Shown here piece after piece: positions 17,084-26,612 of a DNA stretch of 64,000 nt. The notes under the pieces are model-generated. The model saw only the letters and a list, made by a program, of their open reading frames with translations. It searched no databases and was not told the origin of the DNA. Numbering within the stretch: the first letter of the stretch is position 1; every line of letters begins with the position of its first letter. Location: positions 372,001 to 436,000 of the forward strand of contig JAHDYR010000025.1 of NCBI GenBank assembly GCA_019828565.1, in the 5' to 3' direction. The position numbers and the translations under genes are program-made. The DNA comes from Carpediemonas membranifera (taxonomy: Eukaryota > Fornicata).

Positions 17084-18154
17084 ATGAAGAAGGATGACGA
17101 TGACGACGACCCAAAAGGGACTTACCCGAAGTATCTCCGGCACACTGCAGCCGACTGGGTGAGGTTCCGCATGAGCTACGCACTCTATGCTGAAGATGAG
17201 GTCAAGCCGAAGACCCTCTTCGAGTGCATCGACGCGAAAGTGAGAACAAGTATCAAGGACGCATACCAAGCTCTGGAGGACGACGAAAGCTCCGATGACA
17301 GCTCTGACAGCTCGAGTGAAGACGACGAGGAGATGTTCAGCGCCAACGAGGGTAGCGACAGCAGCAGGGGCGGCGAAGACGCGCACGCCCAGAGCGACTC
17401 CGAGGATGACGCCCGGAGCACACTCATCGCTAACCCGGCCCGGAAGAAGAAGACAAGCGGCAAGACGACCGCCCGGGACGACGCTTTGCTCCGGTACATC
17501 ATGGCTCAAGACCAAGAGAAGAAGGAGGCGAAGACAACGAGGAGGAAGCGCGATGAGCGCTGGGTGGTGATGGCTGAGGCCACACTAACCAATATCAGTC
17601 TTCAGCGCGCGTACCGCGAGCTTCGCAAGCTCCGTGAGACCTCTTTCACCCGTTACCGCCATGTGTTCACGGATATGGTAGATCTGTTCGAGAAGGTCGG
17701 ATCCCTGGATGCTAGAGAGCTCCAGGAGATCGTTCTGGCGAGCCTCGATGACGAGACGATCGCATCGTCTCTTCGCTCTGTTGTTCTTTCCAAGTCAACA
17801 GTCGCGAAGTCGTTGAAGGTCATAGCAAAGTACCTACGGGCCCGAACAGATGCCATGCGAGAGTTTGACCTGGTGCCGAGCAGCCGGCTCGCGGCCCTAC
17901 AGAAGCAGCTCGAGTCACTGCAGAGCAAGCCGAGAGAGGAGCGGAAGATGCCAGCGAGGACGGGAGAGCGCAGACGCAATGACGGCGCGGCCGAGGGGGC
18001 CAAGCCTGAGCGGCGGCAAGGGGGCCGCGGCTGCTTCAACTGCGGCGAAAAGGGTCACGACTCGGCCGACTGCCCACACGAGGAGCCGAAGTGCTTCAGG
18101 TGCGGCGAGTTCGGCCACAAGTCGCACCAGTGCACAGTTGTAAAAGCCATCTGA
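17084..18154 (+). CDS. gag of copy 2 (capsid/nucleocapsid)
   Basis: 356 aa. Residues 1-60 are charged and helical. Residues 65-110 are an acidic Ser/Asp stretch, followed by basic segments with KKKTSGKTT. A helical capsid-like region spans about 155-250. A basic linker and two CCHC zinc knuckles (about 318-331 and 337-350) end the protein. Its stop (18152-18154) is followed by the pol frame, which is +1 and opens at 18144, so only 8 nt are shared. The site reads ATC-TGA-G, a stop-type context where +1 slippage is known in other systems; restart at ATG 18171 is the alternative. Confidence 0.85.
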   Translation: MKKDDDDDDPKGTYPKYLRHTAADWVRFRMSYALYAEDEVKPKTLFECIDAKVRTSIKDAYQALEDDESSDDSSDSSSEDDEEMFSANEGSDSSRGGEDAHAQSDSEDDARSTLIANPARKKKTSGKTTARDDALLRYIMAQDQEKKEAKTTRRKRDERWVVMAEATLTNISLQRAYRELRKLRETSFTRYRHVFTDMVDLFEKVGSLDARELQEIVLASLDDETIASSLRSVVLSKSTVAKSLKVIAKYLRARTDAMREFDLVPSSRLAALQKQLESLQSKPREERKMPARTGERRRNDGAAEGAKPERRQGGRGCFNCGEKGHDSADCPHEEPKCFRCGEFGHKSHQCTVVKAI

Positions 18155-18170
18155 GTATCCTTTCTGTTTT

Positions 18171-19325
18171 ATGTTAGCGTCCAAGACTATCTGGCAGGAG
18201 AAGGCCAGTCTGCTGGGCGAAGAGTTGATCGTCCGCATGGACACCTGCTCCTCGTTCAGCGTCGTGCCGAGGGACTGGGCCGTCGAGAAGGGACTGAAGA
18301 TCGCCACGCGGGGCGAGACAGTCCGCTTGGCTGACGAGTCGATGAGGAGGGTCTACCGAGTGTTGTCAGATGTGCCGATCACCCTCCACCTCGACAGAGA
18401 GGTCACCGCGACGCCGACCTGGTATGCGATGGACAAGGCCGAGTCGTTCCTCATCAACATGGAGGTGATTGACTCCCTCGGCCTAATCAACCGCAACCTT
18501 GACACCGAAGCAGACCCCATCCAGGTCATCTCCAAGCTCACAGAGGACTGGGCCGAGAGATACAGCGACTGCTTCGGCGATGCAGGCGAACCAGCAGACC
18601 TTAAGCCGTTCAAGGTCACGCTGAAGAAGGACGCCCGACCCTACTTCCGTCTGCCCCGAAGGTTCCCAAGACAGGTGGAGGATGAACTCCGGTCAGAGAT
18701 GCAGAAGCTGGAGGAAAGCGGGATCATCATCCCAACCAAGTCTCCCTGGAGCAGCTCAGTGGTCATGGTGCGGAAGAAGGCCGGGACGTGGCGGCCGTGC
18801 ATGGACTACTCGCCACTGAACGAGCTCCTGGCGTCCATGACTCAGCACGACTTGCCGTCGACGGAAGAGCTGATCGAGAGGCTGAGGGGCAACAAGTACT
18901 TCGCAGCACTTGACCTCAGCAAGGCCTTCCATCAGGTCCCGGTGCACCCCGACACACAGGAGTACCTGGCGTTCACGTACTCCAAGGGGCACTATACCTA
19001 CACTACGATGCCGTTCGGCCTTGCCACCGCGGCTGGCCATATGCAAGAGGCCTTAGAGGAGGCTTTCGCGGACATGCTGGGCACGGCGTGTCTTGTGTAC
19101 GTGGACGACATCATCGTCTATGGGTCGACCTGGGAAGAGTACCAGGCGAACCTGATGCGGGTGATGGACCGGGTGCGAGAGAAGAAGCTGAAGCTCAACA
19201 AGAACAAGTGCTTTTTCGGGTTGACGGAGGTGGAGTACCTCGGATGGATAGTGTCGGCGGAGGGAAAGCGCATCCCCCATGGCGCGTCCAGGGTGTCCAG
19301 GAGCTGCCCGACCCGACAAACGTGA
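18171..19325 (+). CDS. Copy 2 pol frame 1: protease and reverse transcriptase
   Basis: 384 aa, identical to the copy 1 product. It holds the retropepsin-like segment with DTCSS at the active-site position and the RT with YVDD. Homology breaks off at the C5 run 19274-19278 and resumes in the -1 frame. In-frame codons before ATG 18171 are open back to 18144, so the protein may be made as a gag fusion. Confidence 0.85.
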   Translation: MLASKTIWQEKASLLGEELIVRMDTCSSFSVVPRDWAVEKGLKIATRGETVRLADESMRRVYRVLSDVPITLHLDREVTATPTWYAMDKAESFLINMEVIDSLGLINRNLDTEADPIQVISKLTEDWAERYSDCFGDAGEPADLKPFKVTLKKDARPYFRLPRRFPRQVEDELRSEMQKLEESGIIIPTKSPWSSSVVMVRKKAGTWRPCMDYSPLNELLASMTQHDLPSTEELIERLRGNKYFAALDLSKAFHQVPVHPDTQEYLAFTYSKGHYTYTTMPFGLATAAGHMQEALEEAFADMLGTACLVYVDDIIVYGSTWEEYQANLMRVMDRVREKKLKLNKNKCFFGLTEVEYLGWIVSAEGKRIPHGASRVSRSCPTRQT

Positions 19326-21505
19326 GTGACGTCAGGTCCACATTGGGCATCTTCAACTTCTTCTCCCAGTTCATCCCCGGCTACGCGGACATCACCGAGC
19401 CGATCCGCAAGCTGGAGATCAAGGGCCAGACGTTCGTGTGGGGCGACCCCCAGAGAGAGGCGTTCAAGAGACTGAAGAAGATCGTCACCTCCCCCACACT
19501 GTTGGTCACACCGGGCCCTGACGACCGCCTACAGCTGTTCACCGACGCGTCCGACACCGGTGTCGGCGCAGTGCTGGTCAGAGTCGAGGACGACGGGTCG
19601 AAGCGACCTGTGATGTTCTTCTCCAAGGCCCTGACAGCAAGCCAGCGCAAGTGGAGCACCTACCGCAAGGAGGCATTCGCCATCATAGCGGCCACGAGGA
19701 AGATGAGACGGTTCCTAGCCACAAGGGAGTTTGAGATGTTCACGGACCACCGTAACCTCGTGTACACGTGGGGCAACGTCGACCCCATGGTGCAGCGCTG
19801 GGCACTTGAGCTGGGCAACCTCAAGTTCAGCATCACCCACGTGCCTGGTAAGTCTAATACGGTCGCGGACGGCCTGTCCAGAATGCCCCGCGCAGAAGCC
19901 GAGAGCCTGACACCAGAGCAGCAGGGTGCGATCGTGTCCGTGATGTGTGCAGTCGACGCAGCGGAGGAAGAGTCGGAAGAAGTCGCCGCCGACGAGCCGA
20001 GAGTTCGGTTCCGCGAAGAGGCGGCAGGACAGCCTGACCGCGAGCGCGACGAGGCAGACGAAAGCGACACCGAGGAAGCAGCCGGGACAGACGAGGGCGA
20101 CACCCTTGACGCCGAGCCCGAAGAGGAGGGCACGTTCCCGGCCATACCCGAGTCCCAGAAGCTGCCACGCTTCAAGTCCGTTCACGGACCTGGCACCGGT
20201 CACCACGGGGTTGACCAGACGCTGTGGAAGCTCGAGGATAAGGGATTGCGCTGGGACACTGCGGACACGGACGTCCAGAGGATGGTTAAGGAGTGCCCCG
20301 TGTGCCAGAAGAACGCCGAACACCGGTCACGCGAGCAATATCAGGAGCAGCTGCGCATGCCAGCGTCGCCGTTCAGTCGCGTGTTCGCCGACACCATCAA
20401 CATGGCAGAGGCAGACCAGGGTTACCGGTACATCCTGGTGCTGGTGGAGGAGTCGACGAGGTGGGTCACCCTGTGCCCACTGAAGACGGTGACCTCCGCC
20501 GCCACCATCAGAGCAATCAGGGAAAGATACCTCACACACTTCCCGCCCCCGGTCGAGTGGGTGACCGATAGCGGACGGCAGTTCGACTCGAAGGAGTTCA
20601 AGTCGTTCGCGGCAGAGCTAGGCGGGGGCGCGAAGACGACCACCCCGTACCATCACGAGGAGAATGGGATCGTTGAGCGCAGGAATCGCGAAGTGAACCG
20701 CCACCTCAGGGACGAGATGCATCAGCGCGGCACGAAGCAATGGATGGGCCTACTGCCAGCGGTTCAGAACATCATCAACCAGGCTAGATCTGCCACGACA
20801 GGCACGTCACCCTGGAAGCTAGTGGTGTCCACAGAGCGGGAAGGGAAGATGACACTGTCGAACCAGGAGAGAGCCGACGTTACGGACGTCATTGACAAGA
20901 TGGTCCGGAACGAGAAGATGAGAGCTCAACAGCGCAGGGACGCGGCGAAGAAGACGTACGACGCGGCCAAGGCCAGACAGGACAAGCACAACAAGAGGAC
21001 ACCGACCCGTATCACAGCCAAGGCGTGGGTCATGGTCGACAGGGATGCAGAACAGAGAGGGAAGTACCAGCTACGATGGAGAGGCCCACTTCAGGTGGTC
21101 AAGAAGGCACCTGGAAACGCCAGCTCGTTCGTGATAAGGGACCCCGAGACGAACAAGACGTATAAGAAGCACGTGAAGCATCTGAAGCTCGCAGAAGGCG
21201 ACTGGGATGAGGAGAAGGCGAAGGCAGAATGCGCCAAGGACCGTATGCACACGTATATCAAAGAGATCGTCACGCACAGGATCAAGAAGGACGTGATGAA
21301 GACGCCAGAGGTGAAGGTGCGCTGGTTAGGATACGAACCAGCAGACGACACGTGGAGAAACCCAACAGACGAGGATATGAGAGGCAATGCGATACTTCAG
21401 CAGTACCTGCAGGTGAATACACCCCTAGAGGAAGCCATGAAGCGGTTTGATGATTTGAAGCTCAGAATGTCGGCCCGCCAATCAAATGGCACTCGGCAGG
21501 ATTAG
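19088..21505 (+). CDS. Copy 2 pol frame 2: RT end, RNase H, integrase, chromodomain
   Basis: Same layout as the copy 1 product with one replacement (Gly for Arg), which lies before the point where homology in this frame begins (about 19279). RNase H acidic residues, integrase DDE, HHCC module and C-terminal chromodomain are all present. Chromodomains in other chromoviruses guide integration through histone marks. Confidence 0.87.
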   Translation: MSCVRGRHHRLWVDLGRVPGEPDAGDGPGAREEAEAQQEQVLFRVDGGGVPRMDSVGGGKAHPPWRVQGVQELPDPTNVSDVRSTLGIFNFFSQFIPGYADITEPIRKLEIKGQTFVWGDPQREAFKRLKKIVTSPTLLVTPGPDDRLQLFTDASDTGVGAVLVRVEDDGSKRPVMFFSKALTASQRKWSTYRKEAFAIIAATRKMRRFLATREFEMFTDHRNLVYTWGNVDPMVQRWALELGNLKFSITHVPGKSNTVADGLSRMPRAEAESLTPEQQGAIVSVMCAVDAAEEESEEVAADEPRVRFREEAAGQPDRERDEADESDTEEAAGTDEGDTLDAEPEEEGTFPAIPESQKLPRFKSVHGPGTGHHGVDQTLWKLEDKGLRWDTADTDVQRMVKECPVCQKNAEHRSREQYQEQLRMPASPFSRVFADTINMAEADQGYRYILVLVEESTRWVTLCPLKTVTSAATIRAIRERYLTHFPPPVEWVTDSGRQFDSKEFKSFAAELGGGAKTTTPYHHEENGIVERRNREVNRHLRDEMHQRGTKQWMGLLPAVQNIINQARSATTGTSPWKLVVSTEREGKMTLSNQERADVTDVIDKMVRNEKMRAQQRRDAAKKTYDAAKARQDKHNKRTPTRITAKAWVMVDRDAEQRGKYQLRWRGPLQVVKKAPGNASSFVIRDPETNKTYKKHVKHLKLAEGDWDEEKAKAECAKDRMHTYIKEIVTHRIKKDVMKTPEVKVRWLGYEPADDTWRNPTDEDMRGNAILQQYLQVNTPLEEAMKRFDDLKLRMSARQSNGTRQD

Positions 21506-21515
21506 ACATCGCATT

Positions 21516-21531
21516 GAAGGAGGGGGGGTAG
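21516..21531 (+). other. Polypurine tract of copy 2
   Basis: GAAGGAGGGGGGGTAG directly precedes the 3' LTR and is the expected plus-strand primer. The same run precedes the copy 1 LTR. Confidence 0.85.
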
Positions 21532-21623
21532 TGATGCATTCAAATCCCCTAGTTTGGACCATTTACACCACCACGGGTCTAAACCTCCTCAGTAAACACA
21601 TTGTTTGACCCTTCAATAGCACA
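21532..21623 (+). repeat. 3' LTR of copy 2 (92 bp)
   Basis: Identical to the 5' LTR. Followed by the target duplication ctgcg at 21624-21628. Confidence 0.92.
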
Positions 21624-21630
21624 CTGCGCA

Positions 21631-21661
21631 TGTGCTATTGAAGGGTCCAACAATGTGTTTA
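21631..21661 (-). repeat. Inverted 31-bp LTR-end fragment
   Basis: Reverse complement of the last 31 bp of the LTR with one mismatch. It sits 7 bp after the 3' LTR and is bracketed by actgcgca (21623-21630 and 21663-21670). Confidence 0.85.
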
Positions 21662-21670
21662 TACTGCGCA

Positions 21671-22945
21671 ACAGCGCAACAATATAAATTGAGATCAAGG
21701 ATCAGCGGCTGCAGCGTTTAGAGGTGTTTACCTTACTGGGGGTTCATGTTTAGACTCAACAATTCTAATCCTGCGCGGCACACTATCTCCACTCACCCAC
21801 TTCAGCCCTCGTCTGTACCATCGGGCTTTCGTGCTTTCAGTCGTCGGTCTGCACGAAAAGAGCGAGAATACTCGCGCAACGGCTGAAATACCCTAGCGGT
21901 GCATAGTTATGAGCTGTTTTGCGCGGTTGCCTGCTACTATTGCAGAGTCAAGCAACCCGAACACAAAGAACTAAGAAGACACCTATACACTCGTTAGTCA
22001 GGCATACAAGGAGAGTTAGAGGCTGTCTTGACTGTGCCCTAAACTGCACTTTCGACTGAGTTTGGCCGGAACACTGAATGAAGCTCAGCAGGCGCTCTCT
22101 CCACAATTCATATCATGAACTTCGAACAAATGGAATATTATACTGCATTGTGATTGGTTTGTGTGTTCTTTTGATGCCAATATCGCTTGCTTCCTCACTT
22201 CGGGCACTTGTTCATCAGAACGACACTGTTCTGCAAGCAGAATGCACATCAAACCTCAACATACTACTATTCCATTCGTATGCACTGTATAGCGTCCTTC
22301 TTCATTCATATGGCAAACTCCGCCCTCTGCGCCCGATCAACGTCCCCTCAATCCTCTCCCGGATCGTCACCACCGGCAGGCCGTGGATCCTCGTCGTGCT
22401 CCAGCTGTCAGAGCCTGCTCCTTCGTCGCTGATCCCACTTCTTGCCATGCTGTGGCCTGACACCCGCGCCTCGATTGTTGCAGCCATTCTCACGGCCCCC
22501 ACTGCGCTCGTACTCGCGCTCAGTGGGAAATTAGACTCTCCTAGATACGTTCTTGCCTTGCTCTCGGTTGGATGAGCCAGCAAAGCTTCATTCAATCACT
22601 GTTTCATCAACATCCCTTACTGGGGACCAAGGCATTCGAGCGGTATAAAATCGATCGACAGATGATATTGATTATATTGGCGCATCCACAGCGATAGCAC
22701 AAGGCTGGGGGAAGCTGCTTCAGCTAAAACGAGGCACGTCAGGTCGCGTTTTCATTTCAAATCGGGGAAAACGTGTTCAAAACAACCGACAACAACAAAG
22801 TTCAACTGTAAGGTAAGGGTCAGACAGGCTGAAAACAGATATCTTTTGCTCCAGCCCCTGTCTCTGACGCGCAACGTTCTAACTCGCGCAGTTTTGCCAC
22901 TGAACAAAAAGTGGCAATTCTGGCCAAAGATGAGATTTATGTGCA
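21671..22945. other. 1.3-kb stretch without a confidently assigned gene
   Basis: Only the hydrophobic frame at 22078-22575 stands out. No RNA gene, LTR or recognisable coding sequence is seen elsewhere. It is the original upstream region of CIA2, now displaced by the retroelement. Confidence 0.4.
22078..22575 (+). CDS. Possible hydrophobic membrane protein, unrecognised
   Basis: A 165-aa frame with about four hydrophobic segments (ILYCIVIGLCVLLMPISLA; LLFHSYALYSVLLH; ILVVLQL...LIPLLAML; SIVAAILTAPTALVLAL). GC at third positions rises in the second half, so the downstream part is the more gene-like. The front half may include an intron or be non-coding. I recognise no family. Confidence 0.3.
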   Translation: MKLSRRSLHNSYHELRTNGILYCIVIGLCVLLMPISLASSLRALVHQNDTVLQAECTSNLNILLFHSYALYSVLLHSYGKLRPLRPINVPSILSRIVTTGRPWILVVLQLSEPAPSSLIPLLAMLWPDTRASIVAAILTAPTALVLALSGKLDSPRYVLALLSVG

Positions 22946-24157
22946 TTAAAATGTTGGCTTGATCATACTTCTCCTCCCCATGGCGCTGTCTCGCCCCAGT
23001 AGGGTCTCGATCTGTGCCCGGTTGGGCGGGTACTCGCTGGAAATGAGGAGCAGCTCGTTCATGACGATAGTGAACTCACCCTCGTCCGAGCGGCGAAGAA
23101 GGACACGGCAGAGGTCTGCAAGGTGTGGCTCGAGCGCAGTCTTCGCCTCATGGCAGTTGAGCAGCATCGCGAGAGCCTTAGCAAGCGCCAGCCGCTCTTG
23201 GACGCACGCCTCTGGCCTAGTCAGGTGCTCGACCATCAATGCGAGCATTCCTGCGTGGTACATTGCGAGCCGGGCCACGGGCACCCTGAGGCAGACGAGC
23301 AAGGAGCTCGCCAGGGCCTGGACGGTGCGGGGGCCCGGTTTCGAGCCGAGGATGGCGGCGTAGTACTCGGGCAGCTCGATGAGGGCGTCGATGGTGAGGA
23401 TGTCGTCAGTGAACAGGCCAGTGAGCGCCGTCACCGTGCGCAGCGTGTACTTCTGCTGACCCACGCGGTTCATCGCCACCTGGAGCAGCTCGTGGACGGC
23501 ATGCCGCCCCTCGTTACTGCCCAGGAACTTTCTGCCCTCATCGGTCTCTGTGAGGGCGACCATGAGGGCGAGGGCCTGGTGCCGGACGGGAGCAGATTCG
23601 TCGTCGATGGAGCGCACGAGGACAGCGGTGAGGGGATGGAACTCGTCATTTTCGTCGTCTTCATCCTCTGCGGCGTCTGCCTCCTCCGCAGCAGACTCGG
23701 GCAGCTCGGGTTCGGCCTCTGGAACAGTTTCGTCGTTCTCGCTGGTCAAATCTACGCCGTCAAGCGTCACTGCGCGGAATGTAGTCAGGAAGGTGGCTCC
23801 GCCGATGGTCCTGGGGAGCAGGGCCAGGGCGGTGAGGGCGAGGAGACGGATCGTCCACTCCTTGTGCCGGGTCAGCTCGAACAGTGCCATCAACAGCTGC
23901 TTGTTGAATGAGCCCCTTATCCTACTCTCTGGGCACGCAATTTCATTGATCAGCACCTGCAGACCGGTGCGGATGCTCGTGTCCAGCGATTCTGGGCTTG
24001 TGAATACGGCCAGAACCTTTTCTATGGATGCCATACGAGCTTGGCGGTACCATTCTGTAACACCAGCCATCTTGGCTTCTTCGATAATGTGCTGCATCAG
24101 TTTGGGGTTGGAGAATTTGCAGCGTCTTTGCTTTGTGCAGTTTTCGACCGACTCCAT
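22946..24157 (-). CDS. ARM/HEAT-repeat protein
   Basis: 403 aa from ATG 24157. The whole protein is helical repeats of about 40 residues (for example WTIRLLALTALALL; PVRHQALALMVALTET; QQKYTLRTVTALTGLF; ERLALAKALAMLLNCHEAKTALEPHL). An acidic linker rich in E/D interrupts them near residues 150-180. Such proteins are binding scaffolds; the exact partner is unknown. Fes1/SIL1-type nucleotide exchange factors are one possibility, but no diagnostic motif is seen. It lies 106 bp after Rab GDI on the same strand. The frame is open further upstream, but those residues overlap the GDI 3' end and look non-coding. Confidence 0.6.
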   Translation of the reverse strand: MESVENCTKQRRCKFSNPKLMQHIIEEAKMAGVTEWYRQARMASIEKVLAVFTSPESLDTSIRTGLQVLINEIACPESRIRGSFNKQLLMALFELTRHKEWTIRLLALTALALLPRTIGGATFLTTFRAVTLDGVDLTSENDETVPEAEPELPESAAEEADAAEDEDDENDEFHPLTAVLVRSIDDESAPVRHQALALMVALTETDEGRKFLGSNEGRHAVHELLQVAMNRVGQQKYTLRTVTALTGLFTDDILTIDALIELPEYYAAILGSKPGPRTVQALASSLLVCLRVPVARLAMYHAGMLALMVEHLTRPEACVQERLALAKALAMLLNCHEAKTALEPHLADLCRVLLRRSDEGEFTIVMNELLLISSEYPPNRAQIETLLGRDSAMGRRSMIKPTF

Positions 24158-24263
24158 GCCGACGCGGCTGTCTTGCTTGGCTCGGCGTGGACTCCATGCG
24201 GAGCACGGTGTGGTTGACCATTTGTTTTCGTGGACACATGAAAATAGAAAAGTTATGGTGAGT

Positions 24264-25592
24264 TTACTCCTGGTCGACCCCGGGCTGGGCAATCTTGGCG
24301 TCAAGGTCAAGAACCTCGCCGGAGACCTCCTCGTAAATCTTGATAACGTCGTCAATAGTGGTCTCGAAGTGGCTGGTCGCGTCATACGACGATGTGACAT
24401 AGATCTTCTTCCCAGCGAGCTTCTCCTTGACGGGCACAAGGTAGTCCGACACAGTGACGAACTTGTGCAGGATAGGACCCATTAGGTCAAAGGCTGGCTG
24501 CAGCTCGGCCTCCGGGTTCTCGGTTTCGACAGTCGTGGACGCGAAGCCGAGCAGGTAGTTCTTGGCCACGGTCATGAGGTCGTGGGTCTGGGCCGTTACG
24601 TAGACGTCGTTCTTCCGCCCGAGCTGCTTCTGCGGCATGATGATCTGCGCGGAGCCAGTGGTCCCGGCGATGGGTGTCTGGAGGATGCAGATGGCGCGGA
24701 CGATCTTCTCCGTGGCCTCGACATAGTCTGAGAAGTAAGAGGGGTCGCCGATGAGGACGTCGCACGTGGCCTCCTCGCCCTCGGACTTGATGCCCCGCAC
24801 GGTCCCGTCCTCGTTGAACAGGATCTCCTCGATGGGCTTGCGCATCATATACACACCGCCATAAATGGCCGAGAGGCGGGCGAAGGCCTGGGGGAGGTCG
24901 CCGATGCCGTACTGCGGGTAGATGTAGGGGGAGTTCCCGAAGCGGGCGAGGGACTCGACGTAGAGGCGGATACGGTCGACGCACTCGATACCAGGGCGCT
25001 CGAGGTACTCATCTGTGAGGTAGAGGCCCATGGCGTGGCCGAGGAAGTCCACCGTGTCCGGCTCGAGCTTGAACTTGGCCCAGACCTCGGACATCGGCTG
25101 AGCCTTGAGATCCAGGCCCTTAGCGGTCTCGGGCTTCTCGGGGTCAAAGTCGCGGACGAACTCGAGGAACTTTGCCATACGGCGCTTCTCGAAGGGACCC
25201 ATCAGGCTGGACTTGAGAGCCTCGCCGGCAGTGGCGGGAACCTTGCGGACCTTGCCCTTGCGGGTCACGTACGAGCCCTGGACGGACATGAAGTCGAGGT
25301 AGCGGGTGACGTTGGTGTGGGTGAGAGCCTTGACAAGACGGCCGCCGGCGAGGAGGTACTTGGGGACAATGTCGATGGACCACTCCCGGGAACGGCCAAG
25401 CTCGGCCGGAGGAGCCTCTCCCTTGCCCTGTTGCTCAAAAAGCTGCTCGAGAGTGAGGCTGGCGGAAGCACCGCCGTAATAGTCGTTCCTGTCCATGTGG
25501 AGGACCTTCTTGCCGTGGACGGACAACAGGCCGGAGAGGAGGCATTCCTTAAGGCCGGTGCCAAGGATAATGAAGTCGTAGTGTTCCTGCAT
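24264..25592 (-). CDS. GDI1: Rab GDP-dissociation inhibitor
   Basis: 442 aa, the normal GDI length. N-terminal dinucleotide-like motif DFIILGTGLKECLLSGLLS, then KVLHMDRNDYYGG (sequence conserved region 1). Later regions include SIDIVPKYLLAGGRLVKAL, YIYPQYGIGDLPQAFARLSAIYGG and a C-terminal YDATSHFETTIDDV segment. GDI extracts prenylated GDP-bound Rabs from membranes and returns them to donor compartments. Lack of the long insert of Rab escort protein separates it from REP. Stop is followed by GTAAAC. Confidence 0.95.
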   Translation of the reverse strand: MQEHYDFIILGTGLKECLLSGLLSVHGKKVLHMDRNDYYGGASASLTLEQLFEQQGKGEAPPAELGRSREWSIDIVPKYLLAGGRLVKALTHTNVTRYLDFMSVQGSYVTRKGKVRKVPATAGEALKSSLMGPFEKRRMAKFLEFVRDFDPEKPETAKGLDLKAQPMSEVWAKFKLEPDTVDFLGHAMGLYLTDEYLERPGIECVDRIRLYVESLARFGNSPYIYPQYGIGDLPQAFARLSAIYGGVYMMRKPIEEILFNEDGTVRGIKSEGEEATCDVLIGDPSYFSDYVEATEKIVRAICILQTPIAGTTGSAQIIMPQKQLGRKNDVYVTAQTHDLMTVAKNYLLGFASTTVETENPEAELQPAFDLMGPILHKFVTVSDYLVPVKEKLAGKKIYVTSSYDATSHFETTIDDVIKIYEEVSGEVLDLDAKIAQPGVDQE

Positions 25593-25827
25593 TTCGAGAA
25601 ACTGAGGGGTTTTGTTGATGAAGGAAACGATACATTTCGCGTTTATCGTAACGTAAATATACACGGAGAAATGCTTAAACGGGAAGATACCAATGATACA
25701 GAAACCAGCCCTGTCGCGGACACGTGCTGTCCTGCTCAATACGGGTGGCTGGACCAGAAACCCGGAGAATCCGCTCAAAACAGGGCAAACATCCTCAGCA
25801 AGCACACATATTGGGTATTTATAAAGC

Positions 25828-26394
25828 CTAACACACGAGTATGAGCCATGCGATGGCCAAGAAGAAGAGGATGACGGGATACAGCACGAGGGCGACCTTC
25901 TTCATCTCCACGGTCTTGAAGAAGAACGACAGCGCCGCAAACGTGGACCAGACAAAGGAGATGAATGTGACAACAAGCTTGATGAAGATGATGTCGAGTC
26001 CTACGAGTCCGAGCAATGTGTTGATCGCCTCAGCCAGCACTAGTGGAGCAATACAGTACCCCAGGAGGCATACGGACTGGAAAATAGAGATGTTGGAGCC
26101 TAGAATGATGGCGTTCACTGTGACGACCACGGCGCCGATCCAAACAATGAAGAAACCGGTGGCGAACATGATGTCGCCTTGGCCAGAAGGGGCGTTGAAG
26201 GAAAGGAACATGGCAAAGGTCATGCAAAGGACAAGAGGGCCCCAAAGATCCCATTTGGCGAGGATATTCACCTTTCTGTTGATGGGAACGAGGACAAAGA
26301 ACAGTTTGACACCAATCTGCTGCAACTCAGTAAGAATGGTTTTCCACACGGGCTCTTCAAGCGTAGATGGTAGGCTGGATGTAGATTCTGACAT
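25828..26394 (-). CDS. YIPF6/Yip4-like Golgi membrane protein
   Basis: 188 aa. The cytosolic N-terminus has the family motif EEPVWKTILTELQQIGVKLFFVLVP and LAKWDLWGPLVLCMTFA. About five membrane segments follow and fill the C-terminal 130 residues. Yip1-domain proteins cycle between ER and Golgi and bind Rab GTPases. The motif WDLWGPL favours the YIPF6/Yip4 branch. Start chosen at 26394 (MSESTSSLP); upstream in-frame residues are not family-like. Confidence 0.8.
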   Translation of the reverse strand: MSESTSSLPSTLEEPVWKTILTELQQIGVKLFFVLVPINRKVNILAKWDLWGPLVLCMTFAMFLSFNAPSGQGDIMFATGFFIVWIGAVVVTVNAIILGSNISIFQSVCLLGYCIAPLVLAEAINTLLGLVGLDIIFIKLVVTFISFVWSTFAALSFFFKTVEMKKVALVLYPVILFFLAIAWLILVC

Positions 26395-26612
26395 TTCAAG
26401 CTTCTTTTGCGTACTAAGGAGCTTATTGGCTTGATCACCGTTCGTCGTGCAAGCTGCAAAAGTGCACTGGCTTGGGTTCAATCCGGACCCGGCGCCGGGT
26501 ATTTTGGGAGCCCGGGCGGGGGCGGATTCTATCCGCATCAGCTGCGTCTGAGCCTGCGATTCGCTGTCTTCGCAGTTTATGCTTAGCAACGCGCGCGCCA
26601 ACTACAAGCTGG

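Larger units (their letters stand above)
16979..21623 (+). mobile_element. Ty3/gypsy chromovirus copy 2, complete
   Basis: A full element of 4645 bp with identical 92-bp LTRs, gag, two pol frames and a polypurine tract. The host sequence ctgcg flanks both sides (16974-16978 and 21624-21628), a 5-bp target duplication as is usual for this group. LTR identity and the intact duplication mean a very recent insertion. The base after the 5' LTR is not the TGG expected for a tRNA-3'-end primer site (it reads GTAATTACTACGC), so priming may be unusual. The gag ATG lies only 13 nt after the LTR. Confidence 0.95.

Noticed and set aside
26462-26500. Possible tRNA T-arm (ggttcaatcc)
   Set aside because: No paired T-stem, anticodon arm or acceptor stem around it.
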